Assembly: GCA_009777615.1 (NCBI GenBank)
Contig: WRLM01000001.1
Span: 478,984 to 542,983, forward strand
Source: Candidatus Methanoplasma cognatum
Lineage (GTDB): Archaea > Thermoplasmatota > Thermoplasmata > Methanomassiliicoccales > Methanomethylophilaceae
Direction: 5' to 3'
Length of the DNA stretch: 64,000 nucleotides
This document shows, piece by piece, positions 27,078-36,991 of the stretch. Within the stretch, counting starts at the first letter, position 1; each line of letters opens with the position of its first letter. The translations under genes were made by a program, and so were the position numbers. The notes beneath the pieces are model-generated. The model had not been told where the DNA came from. It made no database searches and saw only the letters and a list, made by a program, of their open reading frames with translations.

Positions 27078-29786
27078 ATGAATTCATCGAATGGGAACAA
27101 ACCGGAAGCGAACGCAGATTTTATCGAAGCGACCAGAATGATGATCGGAAACGAGAATGTCAAGATATGCGACAGCAGGTGCGAAAGCGCAGACATATGC
27201 GTAATGCCGGACAATACGGAGGACATCTCCAAGGTGATCGCCGTTGCGAGGAAATACGGAGTCAGCGTGGCCTCAAGCAACAACCCTTCCTGGTCACTGG
27301 ACGGAACAAAGAACGCCGGCGGAGTACTCGTCGATCTGTCGAAGCTCAACAAAATAATAAACATCGATCCCGTTGCGATGACCGTAAGGGCCGGAGCGGG
27401 ATGCACGTTCGAATCCCTGATTGAAGAATGTTCGAAGAAAGGTTTCTCACTCGGTTCATACCCCTTCGACAGGTCATCCGCCGTCGGAACATGGGCGGTG
27501 TCGAACCAAATCGGCTACGGATCATACAAATATGGCGGCCCCAGGGACAATGTCGTCAACCTTCAGGCGGTGGTCGGGGACGCATCGATAATAGAGACGG
27601 GGTACGACAACATAGGCTACTACATGTCGGGATACAACCTCACGCAGATGTTCTCCGGATCACAGGGAACCCTTGGGGTTGTGACCGAAGTAACACTGAA
27701 ATTGGTCCCCAAAGGGGTCAGCAGGTTCGCCGCATATGGTTTCGCCGCCATTGAAGGCTTGCAGGATGCGGTCAAGAAGATCATCCAGCACCCCAGCATA
27801 AAGCCGCGCAGCATAGCCTGGTGCGCGGAAGATAAAATGATCGCTCTCGAATTGGACGGCGCTGAGGGTTCCGTCGATCTGGAAGAAAGGTCTCTGGATT
27901 CGATCATGGAAAGCATCCAGGCCGTAAAGGCGGCCAAGGAGGATGCGTGCAAGATGTGCAGCGCGATATGCGGTTCCAAATCTGCTATGGCTAAAGCGAT
28001 AGTTCCGGTAAAGAACCTGAAGGACCTCATCACCGCATGCGGCGGGAGGGCATATGGCACCATCGCCGACAGCAGCACAGCCTTTGTGATATCGTCGGAC
28101 GGCCTTCTTGTCGAAAAGGCGGCAAAGCTCGGAGGCAGGGCCCCGGAGTTCGACTCGTTCAAATGGAACCCCTCCTCGCTTGAGGAAAAAGAGCAAACAA
28201 ACCTTGAGAGGGAGGTCACTCCGAAGATAATATCGGCCCTGGAGGAGGCGGTCGGAAAAAGCAATGTCACCACCAACGGCGTTGACATGATATTGTACAG
28301 CAAGGACATGGCGCCGCTGCCGAAGGAGGCGGGCATAGCGTTCAAGAACATTCCGGACGTGGTAGTGAGGCCGTCGTCAGTGCGCCAGATATCCGAAGTG
28401 GTGAAGATCGCCCACAGGCACGGCATACCGGTGATCCCCAGAGGCAATTCGTCGTGGGGGCTGGGAGGATGCATGCCTACAAACGCGGGCATCGTCGTGG
28501 ACATGTCCTCGAAATTCAACAAGGTCATGGAGATAAACACCGAGGAACTGTACGTGAAAGCGGGGGCCGGATGCACATGGAAAAATCTGCTCGAAACGTG
28601 CATGAAAAAAGGCTACATCATAGGATCATACCCGTCAAGCTTCCCCTCGGCGACCCTGGGCGCATGGATCGCCACAAACGGGATGGGTATCGGATCGTAC
28701 AAATACGGAGGGGCGAAGGACAATATACTGAACATGGAAGTGGTCCTCTCAGACGGAACGATACTCGAGACGGGCGACAGTCACATGGGATCGTACAACA
28801 CGGGATACAACCTTAACCAGATATTCTCCGGTTCCGAGGGAACGCTTTGCGTATTCGGAACGGTCACTTTCAGGATCTATCCAATGGGAGTCATCAGGCC
28901 GACGGCTTACTGCTATCAGAACCTGAAGGACATGCACGAGACCATACAGAAACTGGTAAACCATCCCAGCATCAGGCCGCTGCATGTGGCCTTCTCGGAT
29001 GAGATGCACTTCGCCAACCAAAGGAAGGCGGGCGTGCATGCGCCTGACACGAAGAACCTTCTCCTTCTCACGCTGCAAGGGGATAAAGACTTTGTCGAGC
29101 GGGACATAGCGGAACTGGATGTCATCGCGGCGGAGCTCGGAGGAGTGAGGATCGCCGACTCCATAGCCGAGCACGAATGGGAAGAGAGATGCTATGAGTT
29201 CAGAGCGAGGAAGGTCGGCGTCGGAGAGATACCCGCTGAGATCATTGTTCCGGTCTCGATATGGGGAGAGTTCACGGACGAGTGTTACGACGGCTTCAAG
29301 AAGATGAAGATGGAGCCCGGAGGGGTCATCGGCGTGATAGTGGACCGCAACACGACCATGTTCATGCCTTATTACTTCAAGGACGACGAGTCCATGCTGG
29401 GAATGACGGCTTTTGCGTTCAACTTCTATCTTGGCGACAGGGCTGTGAAGTACGGGGGAAGGACCACCGGATTCGGTGTGTTCTTCGCATGGAACCTGGA
29501 CAATATACACGATGCAGCCACCGTAAGATACATGAGAGAGATGAAGACGCAGTTCGACCCGCGCGACGTGATAAACCCCGGACACCTGGTCTGCGGTACG
29601 ACAAGGTTCGGCATAAAGATGGGCAAACAGCTCATGGGGATCGGCAGCGCCATGATACAGGCGGTAAAGAAACTCATGCCCGCGAACACCACCTTTGCGG
29701 ACAACAAGAAGAGGTTCAGATACAATGAGCTCGAACGCCGCAAAGATGCGGACAGGACCCACAAGCTCGGCGACGGGACCGAATAA
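27078..29786 (+). CDS. Tandemly duplicated FAD-linked oxidoreductase (GlcD/lactate dehydrogenase type)
   Basis: A 902-residue protein made of two FAD_binding_4 (PCMH-type) modules. Both copies keep the same blocks: an AGAGCT-(F/W)-(E/K) motif, GSYP, GSYKYGG, then (M/N)SGYNLTQMFSGSQGTLG in copy 1 and NTGYNLNQIFSGSEGTL in copy 2. The second copy carries the full C-terminal oxidase domain ending in a DPRDVINPGHLVCG motif. Single GlcD-like proteins in methanogens have been proposed to work with HdrD, but no HdrD is encoded nearby. There are no Fe-S cysteine motifs of the Glp/HdrD type. The substrate is unknown. Confidence 0.85.
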   Translation: MNSSNGNKPEANADFIEATRMMIGNENVKICDSRCESADICVMPDNTEDISKVIAVARKYGVSVASSNNPSWSLDGTKNAGGVLVDLSKLNKIINIDPVAMTVRAGAGCTFESLIEECSKKGFSLGSYPFDRSSAVGTWAVSNQIGYGSYKYGGPRDNVVNLQAVVGDASIIETGYDNIGYYMSGYNLTQMFSGSQGTLGVVTEVTLKLVPKGVSRFAAYGFAAIEGLQDAVKKIIQHPSIKPRSIAWCAEDKMIALELDGAEGSVDLEERSLDSIMESIQAVKAAKEDACKMCSAICGSKSAMAKAIVPVKNLKDLITACGGRAYGTIADSSTAFVISSDGLLVEKAAKLGGRAPEFDSFKWNPSSLEEKEQTNLEREVTPKIISALEEAVGKSNVTTNGVDMILYSKDMAPLPKEAGIAFKNIPDVVVRPSSVRQISEVVKIAHRHGIPVIPRGNSSWGLGGCMPTNAGIVVDMSSKFNKVMEINTEELYVKAGAGCTWKNLLETCMKKGYIIGSYPSSFPSATLGAWIATNGMGIGSYKYGGAKDNILNMEVVLSDGTILETGDSHMGSYNTGYNLNQIFSGSEGTLCVFGTVTFRIYPMGVIRPTAYCYQNLKDMHETIQKLVNHPSIRPLHVAFSDEMHFANQRKAGVHAPDTKNLLLLTLQGDKDFVERDIAELDVIAAELGGVRIADSIAEHEWEERCYEFRARKVGVGEIPAEIIVPVSIWGEFTDECYDGFKKMKMEPGGVIGVIVDRNTTMFMPYYFKDDESMLGMTAFAFNFYLGDRAVKYGGRTTGFGVFFAWNLDNIHDAATVRYMREMKTQFDPRDVINPGHLVCGTTRFGIKMGKQLMGIGSAMIQAVKKLMPANTTFADNKKRFRYNELERRKDADRTHKLGDGTE

Positions 29787-29791
29787 ACTTT

Positions 29792-30475
29792 TTACTTGAT
29801 CATTTCAAGGATCGATGCGACCCCCTCAACGACGGGTATGTCCGGATCGATCCTTTTCCAGCTTTCAAGAGTGTTTCCGCCCGTGAGCACTCCGTAAAAT
29901 CCGGCGCCGGAGTCTCTGGCCGTAAGCCAATCCATTTTGCTGTCGCCGATGAAGAGTATCTCTTCGGGTCTGACCCCCAATGCGTTACCAAGATTGACCA
30001 TCGCTTTGGGGGAAGGCTTCGCCTCGTTATCAGGAAAATCATCCCGGGCAATTATCACGTCGAAGAGGTCGAGCACATTGTTCTTTCTGAGTATGAACTC
30101 GGCATATGAATGCCCCCCTTTTGTCAATATGCCGGTCTTATAGCCTTTCTTACGCAGATCGCCGACCGCCTCCGCCGCTCCGTCGAACGGTTTGGATACA
30201 TCCGCATGTTCCATTTCTATCATCGTAGAACGGCCCGCGATGCGTTTGCGCAGTGAAAGGGCATCATTCCCCCTTCCGTTCCTCTTCAGCCAATCTATGC
30301 CGCTTTCCAGTTCGCCGGCCGTACCTTCCGTTCTGACGACAGCGTGCTCCGGGACCCCGATCTCCATCAGCTCGTCAAAAACGGCATTGGCCAGCTTGAC
30401 ATAGTCTATTTTAGTGCACATGAATGTTCCGTCCATGTCTAAGCCGACAGCTTTGTATCGGGGGTCCAATGCCAT
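29792..30475 (-). CDS. HAD-family hydrolase, phosphoglycolate-phosphatase-like
   Basis: A 227-residue HAD phosphatase with nucleophile motif GLDMDGT at residues 11-17, motif II GILTKGG near 115, and a C-terminal GDSKMDWLTARDSG holding the Mg ligands. The cap is helical, as in Gph and beta-phosphoglucomutase. Substrate unknown. TTAATAAAAAGC about 25-28 bp before the ATG suggests a leaderless mRNA. It converges on the tandem oxidoreductase with only 5 bases between. The 190 bases upstream (30476-30668) show no gene. Confidence 0.82.
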   Translation of the reverse strand: MALDPRYKAVGLDMDGTFMCTKIDYVKLANAVFDELMEIGVPEHAVVRTEGTAGELESGIDWLKRNGRGNDALSLRKRIAGRSTMIEMEHADVSKPFDGAAEAVGDLRKKGYKTGILTKGGHSYAEFILRKNNVLDLFDVIIARDDFPDNEAKPSPKAMVNLGNALGVRPEEILFIGDSKMDWLTARDSGAGFYGVLTGGNTLESWKRIDPDIPVVEGVASILEMIK

Positions 30476-30668
30476 GAGAATAGATTGCGATGCTTTTTAT
30501 TAACTTTGGGATGGACGACCGTCAGCGAGGCCAATATCCGGAACTCATGCAGATCTGGTCCTTATTGCGGCCCGAGTCCCTGTTTGCGCACATAAAGGCG
30601 ACCGAAGTACAGATGACAGCAGGCCTCCCCGACGCCGGCGGGCCTGGTATTTGTTCGTAAATGCCCGT

Positions 30669-32189
30669 TCACTCCCATTCAACCGTGGCCGGAGGCTTCG
30701 ATGTTATATCATAGACCACGCGGCTTACGGACGGTATCTCGGCCGTGATGCGCGACGATATTTTGTTCAGCGTTCTGTGAGACAGCGGAGAATAATCGCA
30801 TGTCATGAAATCATCGGTCGTAACGGCCCGGACCGCGATGACCCGGTCGTACGTCCTGTCATCGCCCTTGACGCCCACCGAACGGGTATCGGTCAGAACG
30901 GCGAAGTATTGGTCCGGCCGTTTTCTCATGCCGTCGATCTCTTCCCTAAGGATGGCGTCGGCCTTTTTCAGGATATCCAGTTTATCTTCGGAAACCTCGC
31001 CCATAACGCGGACGGCAAGCCCCGGTCCGGGGAACGGCTGGCGCTTTACAAAGGATGAGGGCAGTCCTAATTTTTTGCCGATGGCCCTGACCTCGTCCTT
31101 GAAAAGTCCTGACAGCGGCTCAATGATCTCTGCGAACGCAAGGTTGTCCGGAAGTCCCCCGACATTATGGTGGCTCTTTATGGTCGCGCCATGTCCGCCG
31201 CCGGATTCGACTATATCGGGGTATATGGTCCCTTGTGCTAAAAAGCGGATATCTCCGAGTTTTGCGGCCTCCTCTTCAAAAACACGGACGAACTCTTCCC
31301 CAATTACCTTCCGCTTCGTCTCCGGATCAGTGATCCCCTTTAATTTGGAAATAAATCTTTTCTGTGCGTTGACCCGTATGAAGGAAAGCTGCCGGTCTGA
31401 GAACAACCTTTCCACTTCGTCCCCCTCATTCAGCCGCATGAGGCCGTGATCGACGAAAACGCAGATAAGCTGCCCCGGTACGGCCTTGGAAAGCAGACCT
31501 GCGCATACCGACGAATCGACGCCGCCGGACAGGGCGAGAAGTATCCGTTCGGTTCCGACCTTTTCCCGTATACATCTGATCTGATCATCCATGAAGTCTT
31601 CCAGTCTGTGGTCCCCCGAGGCGCCGCAGACGTCGTACAGGAATCTTCGGATGATCTCCCGCCCCCCGTCTGTATGTTTGGCCTCAGGATGGAACTGCAC
31701 GCCGTAGAGCTTCCTCCCCGCATCCTCACAGGCGGCGGCACAGGAGGATGTGGCAGCCGTCATAACGAAACCTTCCGGGAGGCGTGTCACCACGTCCCCG
31801 TGGCTCATCAGTGCGTCGAAGGGCTTGTCAGTGCGGCCGAACAGCGCTGACTGTCTCAGGACGGTCACAGCGGCCCGCCCGTATTCCCCCGCACCGCCGG
31901 GAGCGACCTCGCCACCTAGCATGCGGCACATCATCTGCATGCCGTAGCATATGCCGAGAACGGGTATACCCAGGCCGAAAAGCTCTGGATCGCATAAAGG
32001 CGAACCGGGCGCATACGCACTCTTCGGCCCGCCCGTCAGAATGATACCGACAGGGTCCAGGCGCCGGATCTCATCAGCATTGATGTCTCCCGGCATTATC
32101 TCGGAGTAAATGGACAGTCCTCTGACAGTGCTAGCGATCAGTTCCTTATATTGGCCGCCGAAGTCGAGTATCAGCACAAGTTCGCTCAT
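30669..32189 (-). CDS. guaA: GMP synthase (glutamine-hydrolysing), fused two-domain form
   Basis: A 506-residue enzyme making GMP from XMP, ATP and glutamine. The N-terminal class I amidotransferase has GICYGMQMM (nucleophile Cys) and HPEAKHTDGG. The ATP-pyrophosphatase has the LSGGVDSSV P-loop, and the dimerisation end YDITSKPPATVEWE is intact. Many archaea split GuaA into two genes; this fused form is the bacterial layout. ATG 32189 was chosen for its GGAGGGGG site, and a 35-residue upstream extension is spurious. Confidence 0.95.
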   Translation of the reverse strand: MSELVLILDFGGQYKELIASTVRGLSIYSEIMPGDINADEIRRLDPVGIILTGGPKSAYAPGSPLCDPELFGLGIPVLGICYGMQMMCRMLGGEVAPGGAGEYGRAAVTVLRQSALFGRTDKPFDALMSHGDVVTRLPEGFVMTAATSSCAAACEDAGRKLYGVQFHPEAKHTDGGREIIRRFLYDVCGASGDHRLEDFMDDQIRCIREKVGTERILLALSGGVDSSVCAGLLSKAVPGQLICVFVDHGLMRLNEGDEVERLFSDRQLSFIRVNAQKRFISKLKGITDPETKRKVIGEEFVRVFEEEAAKLGDIRFLAQGTIYPDIVESGGGHGATIKSHHNVGGLPDNLAFAEIIEPLSGLFKDEVRAIGKKLGLPSSFVKRQPFPGPGLAVRVMGEVSEDKLDILKKADAILREEIDGMRKRPDQYFAVLTDTRSVGVKGDDRTYDRVIAVRAVTTDDFMTCDYSPLSHRTLNKISSRITAEIPSVSRVVYDITSKPPATVEWE

Positions 32190-32305
32190 TCCCGCCCCCT
32201 CCCAAGGATATTCGTGCGACGGTCCGGCGCCTTTCCCCCGTGTGATGAGGGATCCAAGCACATTACTGTGTCGAAGGTCGGCATGGAAGGGCAAATACCA
32301 CCGAG

Positions 32306-32319
32306 AATATAATATATAC
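32306..32319 (-). promoter_or_regulatory. TATA box for guaA
   Basis: On the minus strand, TATATATTATATTC lies about 120 bp before the guaA start, giving a leader near 90 bases. guaA may therefore be transcribed apart from purF. The 204-base gap 32190-32393 shows nothing else. Confidence 0.5.
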
Positions 32320-32393
32320 GGGGACCCGCGGAAATTCTCGCGGCCTGAATACAGGGGGCGCGGCCGGAACAGAGGCGAGCACGGACAAACGGC

Positions 32394-33800
32394 TCAGCGG
32401 CCGTTCTCAAGCGTCATTTGGGACAGATGCGTTCCGCCAGGTATTCTAACAGGATATCTGCCGTCAAGGCATGCCATGCACAGATCGCCCTCTGGTTTCC
32501 CGATGGCCTCCACAAGTCCCCCGATGCTTATGTACCCCAGGCTGTCTGCCCCTACCATTCTGCATATCTCTTCTTCGGTGCGTCCCGCCGCGACGAACTG
32601 GTCCATGGATTTCATATCCACTCCATAATGGCAGGGCGCGATGACCGGCGGGCATCCGATCCTTACATGCACTTCTTTCGCTCCCGCTCCCCTGAGCATC
32701 TTGATCAGTTTTTTAAGCGTCGTACCCCTGACGACGCTGTCATCGACCACGACAAGGCGTCTGCCGGACACAGTGCTCTTTATGGGGTTCATTTTCATCG
32801 ACACCGCCAGCTCCCTCTCTCTTTGATCAGGGAGGATGAAGGTCCTTTCTGCAAAGCGGTTCTTCATGAATCCCTCCTCATACCGCATCCCCGACGCTAT
32901 GGAGAACCCTATGGCCTGCGCGCGTCCGGAGTCCGGTATCGGTATCACCGCGTCAGCGTCAGCGGGATGCTCCCTCGCCAATATCTTTCCGATACTCTTT
33001 CTTATGTCGTAGACCTCTCTCCCGTCGATAACGGAATCCGGTCTGGCGAAGTACACCCATTCGAACATGCAGTGCGCCCTGCGTCTGTCGGAAACACCGG
33101 GATAAGAAATTAAACGGTCGTGTTCCGCTTCAACGATCTCTCCCGGCGCGACATCCCTTATGAACGTGCCGTTCAGAGCGTCTATCGCCGCACTTTCGGA
33201 TGCTATGATGTGCCCTCCGCCCGTCCTGCCTATGCATAACGGCCTGATCCCGTGCGGATCGCGGATGCCGAACAGTCTGCCGTTGATTAGAACCGTAAAA
33301 GAATAAGCCCCCTCTATTTCTTTCATCATGCTCCTCATGGCCTCTATCGGGTCGCGCCGCCGGGTCATGTGCTCGGTAAGCGACCTTACCGCAAGCTCGG
33401 TGTCCGAGTCCGTAAGGAATGACACTCCTGACATCAGGTACCTTTCCTTTAGTTCCGCATAGTTGGTTATGTCGCCGTTGTGCGCAATGGCCACCGTTCC
33501 AAAGCCGGTCTCGACGGTAAGCGGCTGTGCGTTCATTACGCCCTTGGAGCCGGCCGTCGAGTACCTTACATGGCCGACGCCGCAATGCCCCCTCAGAGAT
33601 TTGACCGCATTGTGCTTTATGGCCTCCCTCACTGACCCAGAACCCTTCTCGGTGACGATGTCCTTTCCGTCAAAGACAGAAATCCCTGCACTTTCCTGGC
33701 CTCGGTGCTGCATTATCATCAGGGCCTTGAAAATATCATCAGCAACATCAGCCGTGCGGCATACCCCCACGACGCCGCAGCTGTGCTTCGGACCCGTCAT
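32394..33800 (-). CDS. purF: Amidophosphoribosyltransferase
   Basis: A 468-residue enzyme for the first committed step of purine synthesis, making phosphoribosylamine from PRPP and glutamine. The catalytic Cys is residue 8 (HSCGVVGV), implying removal of a seven-residue propeptide. QHRGQESAG is near 33, and the PRPP loop VVVDDSVVRGTT is near 345. GAGGGTGAT precedes the ATG. A minus-strand TATA-like TTTTATTAAG near 33890 suggests it also has its own promoter. Confidence 0.95.
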   Translation of the reverse strand: MTGPKHSCGVVGVCRTADVADDIFKALMIMQHRGQESAGISVFDGKDIVTEKGSGSVREAIKHNAVKSLRGHCGVGHVRYSTAGSKGVMNAQPLTVETGFGTVAIAHNGDITNYAELKERYLMSGVSFLTDSDTELAVRSLTEHMTRRRDPIEAMRSMMKEIEGAYSFTVLINGRLFGIRDPHGIRPLCIGRTGGGHIIASESAAIDALNGTFIRDVAPGEIVEAEHDRLISYPGVSDRRRAHCMFEWVYFARPDSVIDGREVYDIRKSIGKILAREHPADADAVIPIPDSGRAQAIGFSIASGMRYEEGFMKNRFAERTFILPDQRERELAVSMKMNPIKSTVSGRRLVVVDDSVVRGTTLKKLIKMLRGAGAKEVHVRIGCPPVIAPCHYGVDMKSMDQFVAAGRTEEEICRMVGADSLGYISIGGLVEAIGKPEGDLCMACLDGRYPVRIPGGTHLSQMTLENGR

Positions 33801-33942
33801 CGCATCACCCTCATCCTTTGAGCCAGCAGGCGGAGTTCCCCCGGCAGGTCAGCCCCAGTTACGGGCGGACTGTCTGTGTAGGGTGACCCCCTTAATAAAA
33901 CATCGTTCGCTGAGACCGTGCGACCCGCGCGCCGGACGGAGA

Positions 33943-36111
33943 TCAGTTCCCGATCTCTTCCTCAATCGAGTTCTCATACAGATGTTTCAGCTCCTCCAGA
34001 TCGAAACTGAACCCGTTGAAGGTTATGTCGCTGCCTCCGCATTTACCGAGGCGTTTGTAGGGAGCTTTACAGTGTCTTTCGAACTCCGCCGGATCGGCCG
34101 TCGAAACCACGTATCTTCCGGTGATCTCTCCGAACAAAGCCTTCAGCGGTTCGACGGTGCCTATGAGGTCCCCCGTGAACCCGCTGTCCCCCAGGAACGA
34201 CCCCTCCAAGACCGCGCCCAGCAGACCTCCTTCGGAGACATCCGCCGCACCGCAGATCAGTCCTCTGTCGCGCAGACAGAATATCGTTTCCGCAAGCAGG
34301 TGTTCCAGCCGCGCGTCGGCCTTGTCGACCTCCCCGCCGAGGAAGTCGAAACACGCCATCTGGTACAGCGACGCGCCCACGTGCGAATCCTGTCTCATCT
34401 CCCTGCCGAGCAGATAGAGCGTCTCGCCGCCGCCGAAGCATGATCTCAGGAGGTCCTTCGCGGACTCGGCGTATCCGACCATGCCGACAGTCGGCGTAGG
34501 ATAGACGCGGATGTCTTCGCATTCGTTATACAGCGAGACGTTTCCCGATACGACGGGTATCGTCAGTTCGCGGCAGCCGTCCGCCAAACCGTCGATCGAT
34601 CTTATCAGCTGGTACCCCACCTCTTTTTTTTCGGGGTTGCCGTAATTAAGGCAGTCGGTCACCCCGAGCGGTCTGTATCCTGATGAGACTAGGTTGCGCC
34701 ATGATTCGTAAACGGTGTTTCTGGACCCGTTATAAGGATCAAGGAACACCTGTCTGCCGTTGGAATCCATCGTCAGACCCAGGACCCCTCCTTCTTCCGG
34801 AAGCCAGATCCCGGCCGCACCCGCTTTGCCGGGGGTCACGGCGGTCCTGCCGCCGACGGTGTGGTCATACTGTGTGTAGATCCAGCTTTTCGAGGCAAAG
34901 TTAGGATCCCCCGCGACCTTTCTGACAGCTTCTTCAACGCTCATGGTCCGGTCCGGCGTCCTGTTCCGGTATTCAGAGATGTATCTTGGCTCTGTTTCAC
35001 TCAGGTCGTAAAGTACGCCATTGTTAAGCGCCGAGGGCGGCACATTCGCAACCATCACTCCGTGCATGAACAGGCGGTACTCCGGTTCCGGCACGGTCCT
35101 GCCGATCTCGTTTGCCGGTATCTCGTATTTATCCGCTATGTCCAGGACCTTCCGCACGCCCGCCGCCGTTGTGACGAAGATCATGCGCTCCTGGGATTCG
35201 GAGAGCATTATCTCCCACGGTTCCATACCGTCTTCGCGGAGGTGAACCCTGTCTAGGTAAAGCTCCATTCCGCAGCCGCCTTTATATGCCATCTCTGACG
35301 TAGAGCTCAAAAGCCCCGCCGCGCCGCAATCCTGGCATGCCAGGACCTCATCCAGGCCCAGTATCTCAAGTGTAGCTTCGATAAGGACCTTCTCAATGAA
35401 CGGGTCGCCGATCTGGACCGAGGGACGGTCGTCTCTGGAACTTTCGCTCAGCTCTTTTGATGCGAACGACGCTCCGTGGATCCCGTCGCGTCCCGTATGG
35501 GAACCGACGATGACGACATGTCCCCCCGCCGGCGCGGATGATGTCTTGATGTCCTTTTTGCGGGCGATGCCTACGGCCATGACATTTACGAGCGGCGAGG
35601 TCTCATAACAGGCGTCGAACCCGACCTCTCCTCCGACCGTCGGCACCCCGATCGAGTTGCCGTATGCGCTGATGCCTTTAACCACGCCGCTGAACAGATG
35701 TTTCGAGCGGTTGCTGTTCCGGCCCCCGTCGATCCTGCCGAACTTAAGCGAGTCCAGCAGCGCGACCGGTCTGGCGCCGAGGGCAAGAACATCTCTGATT
35801 ATGCCGCCTATGCCTGTCGCGGCGCCATGGAACGGCTCCACGGCCGAAGGATGGTTGTGCGACTCCGCTTTGAAGAATATCACCATGTCTCCGATCTGTA
35901 CTCCGCCGGCGTTCTCTTCGCTGTGCAGGGACCCTTCCTTAGGGAACCTTGTAAGGTATTTACGCGAATGGCTGTAGCCGCAGTGTTCCGACCACATCGC
36001 CGAGAACAGGTATGTTTCGATATCGTTCGGCACGCGGCCAATCTGCTTTACTATCTCTTTATACTCAAGGTCCGTGAGGCCGAGTGCCGAATGGAGTTCC
36101 GCCATTTTCAT
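33943..36111 (-). CDS. purL: Phosphoribosylformylglycinamidine synthase subunit II
   Basis: A 722-residue small-type PurL that makes FGAM from FGAR, ATP and ammonia supplied by PurQ, with PurS as scaffold. Visible blocks are SEHCGYSHSR near residue 43, FKAESHNHPSAVEPFHGAATG near 90, and DCGAAGLLSSTSEM in the middle. Its ATG shares a base with the purQ stop (TGATG), so translation is coupled. A GTG one codon earlier is possible. Confidence 0.95.
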   Translation of the reverse strand: MKMAELHSALGLTDLEYKEIVKQIGRVPNDIETYLFSAMWSEHCGYSHSRKYLTRFPKEGSLHSEENAGGVQIGDMVIFFKAESHNHPSAVEPFHGAATGIGGIIRDVLALGARPVALLDSLKFGRIDGGRNSNRSKHLFSGVVKGISAYGNSIGVPTVGGEVGFDACYETSPLVNVMAVGIARKKDIKTSSAPAGGHVVIVGSHTGRDGIHGASFASKELSESSRDDRPSVQIGDPFIEKVLIEATLEILGLDEVLACQDCGAAGLLSSTSEMAYKGGCGMELYLDRVHLREDGMEPWEIMLSESQERMIFVTTAAGVRKVLDIADKYEIPANEIGRTVPEPEYRLFMHGVMVANVPPSALNNGVLYDLSETEPRYISEYRNRTPDRTMSVEEAVRKVAGDPNFASKSWIYTQYDHTVGGRTAVTPGKAGAAGIWLPEEGGVLGLTMDSNGRQVFLDPYNGSRNTVYESWRNLVSSGYRPLGVTDCLNYGNPEKKEVGYQLIRSIDGLADGCRELTIPVVSGNVSLYNECEDIRVYPTPTVGMVGYAESAKDLLRSCFGGGETLYLLGREMRQDSHVGASLYQMACFDFLGGEVDKADARLEHLLAETIFCLRDRGLICGAADVSEGGLLGAVLEGSFLGDSGFTGDLIGTVEPLKALFGEITGRYVVSTADPAEFERHCKAPYKRLGKCGGSDITFNGFSFDLEELKHLYENSIEEEIGN

Positions 36112-36728
36112 CACTTCTCCCTCAGCGCCGTTTCGATGATCTTAAAGATCTCGCGCCCGTCTGTGTTGCCTGTCTCTTCAAAGAACGCCCTCTCGGGGTG
36201 CGGCATCATGCCGATTATGTTGTTCTCGCGGTCATAAAGTCCGGCTATGTCCCGAACGGAGCCGTTGGGGTTGCCGATGTACGTAAGGAATATCATATCT
36301 TCGGGAACGCTGTCCGCCAGATATCGCCCTTCGCCGTGTGCGATCGGAAGGGTGATCTCCGTTCCCGCGTCCGTTCTCAGCCTGACATCCCCGCAGATGA
36401 ACCGCATGTCCCGGTTATCGGTAAGAACCCCCGGAAGAAGGCCCGATTCGCATAATATCTGAAAACCGTTGCATATTCCTATGACAAATCCGCGTCCAGC
36501 CTTCACATATTCTCTGACGGCGTCCATAACGGGGCTGAATTTGGCCAGCCGCCCGGAACGGATGTAATCGCCGTACGAAAAGCCGCCCGGAAGGAGGACG
36601 ACATCGTATCCGTCCAGAGACCGTTCGGAGTGCCAGACGAGGTCCGTTTCCCAGCCGAATCCCTCGCATGCGGCCTTAGTGTCCCTGTCGCAGTTCGTTC
36701 CCGGAAACACTATCACTGCCGCTCTCAT
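36111..36728 (-). CDS. purQ: Phosphoribosylformylglycinamidine synthase subunit I (glutaminase)
   Basis: A 205-residue class I glutamine amidotransferase feeding ammonia to PurL. It has VFPGTNCDRD at the N-terminus, GGFSYGDYIRSG, GICNGFQIL with the nucleophile Cys, and MPHPER with the catalytic His. The start at 36728 forms an ATGA overlap with the purS stop. An in-frame start five codons earlier lies inside purS. Confidence 0.95.
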   Translation of the reverse strand: MRAAVIVFPGTNCDRDTKAACEGFGWETDLVWHSERSLDGYDVVLLPGGFSYGDYIRSGRLAKFSPVMDAVREYVKAGRGFVIGICNGFQILCESGLLPGVLTDNRDMRFICGDVRLRTDAGTEITLPIAHGEGRYLADSVPEDMIFLTYIGNPNGSVRDIAGLYDRENNIIGMMPHPERAFFEETGNTDGREIFKIIETALREK

Positions 36729-36991
36729 AGGTCCATCTCGCAAAATCTTTCAATATCATATTTTTCCAGGACCGGATTGGAGAGCACCTCTCGGCAGATG
36801 TTCTCCACCTTTGCTCTGGCTTCCCCCTCGTCCGCTCCGTTCACGGTCACGGAAAAGTATTTCCCGACCGACACGCCCGGCTGCGCTTCAATCCCCGTGC
36901 GTTTCAGGACGGTCTCGATCGCGGAACCCTGCGGGTCGCGGATCCCATTTTTCAATGTCACAACAATGTCTGCCCTATATCTCAAATTCAT
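36725..36991 (-). CDS. purS: Phosphoribosylformylglycinamidine synthase subunit PurS
   Basis: An 88-residue PurS, the small subunit that joins PurQ to PurL. It shows the family's RADIVVTLKNGIRDPQG start and VSVGKYFSVTV strand. GAGGCGGGG precedes the ATG at 36991. It heads the purS-purQ-purL run. Its ATG overlaps the stop of a small upstream frame (see 36988-37188). Confidence 0.93.
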   Translation of the reverse strand: MNLRYRADIVVTLKNGIRDPQGSAIETVLKRTGIEAQPGVSVGKYFSVTVNGADEGEARAKVENICREVLSNPVLEKYDIERFCEMDL

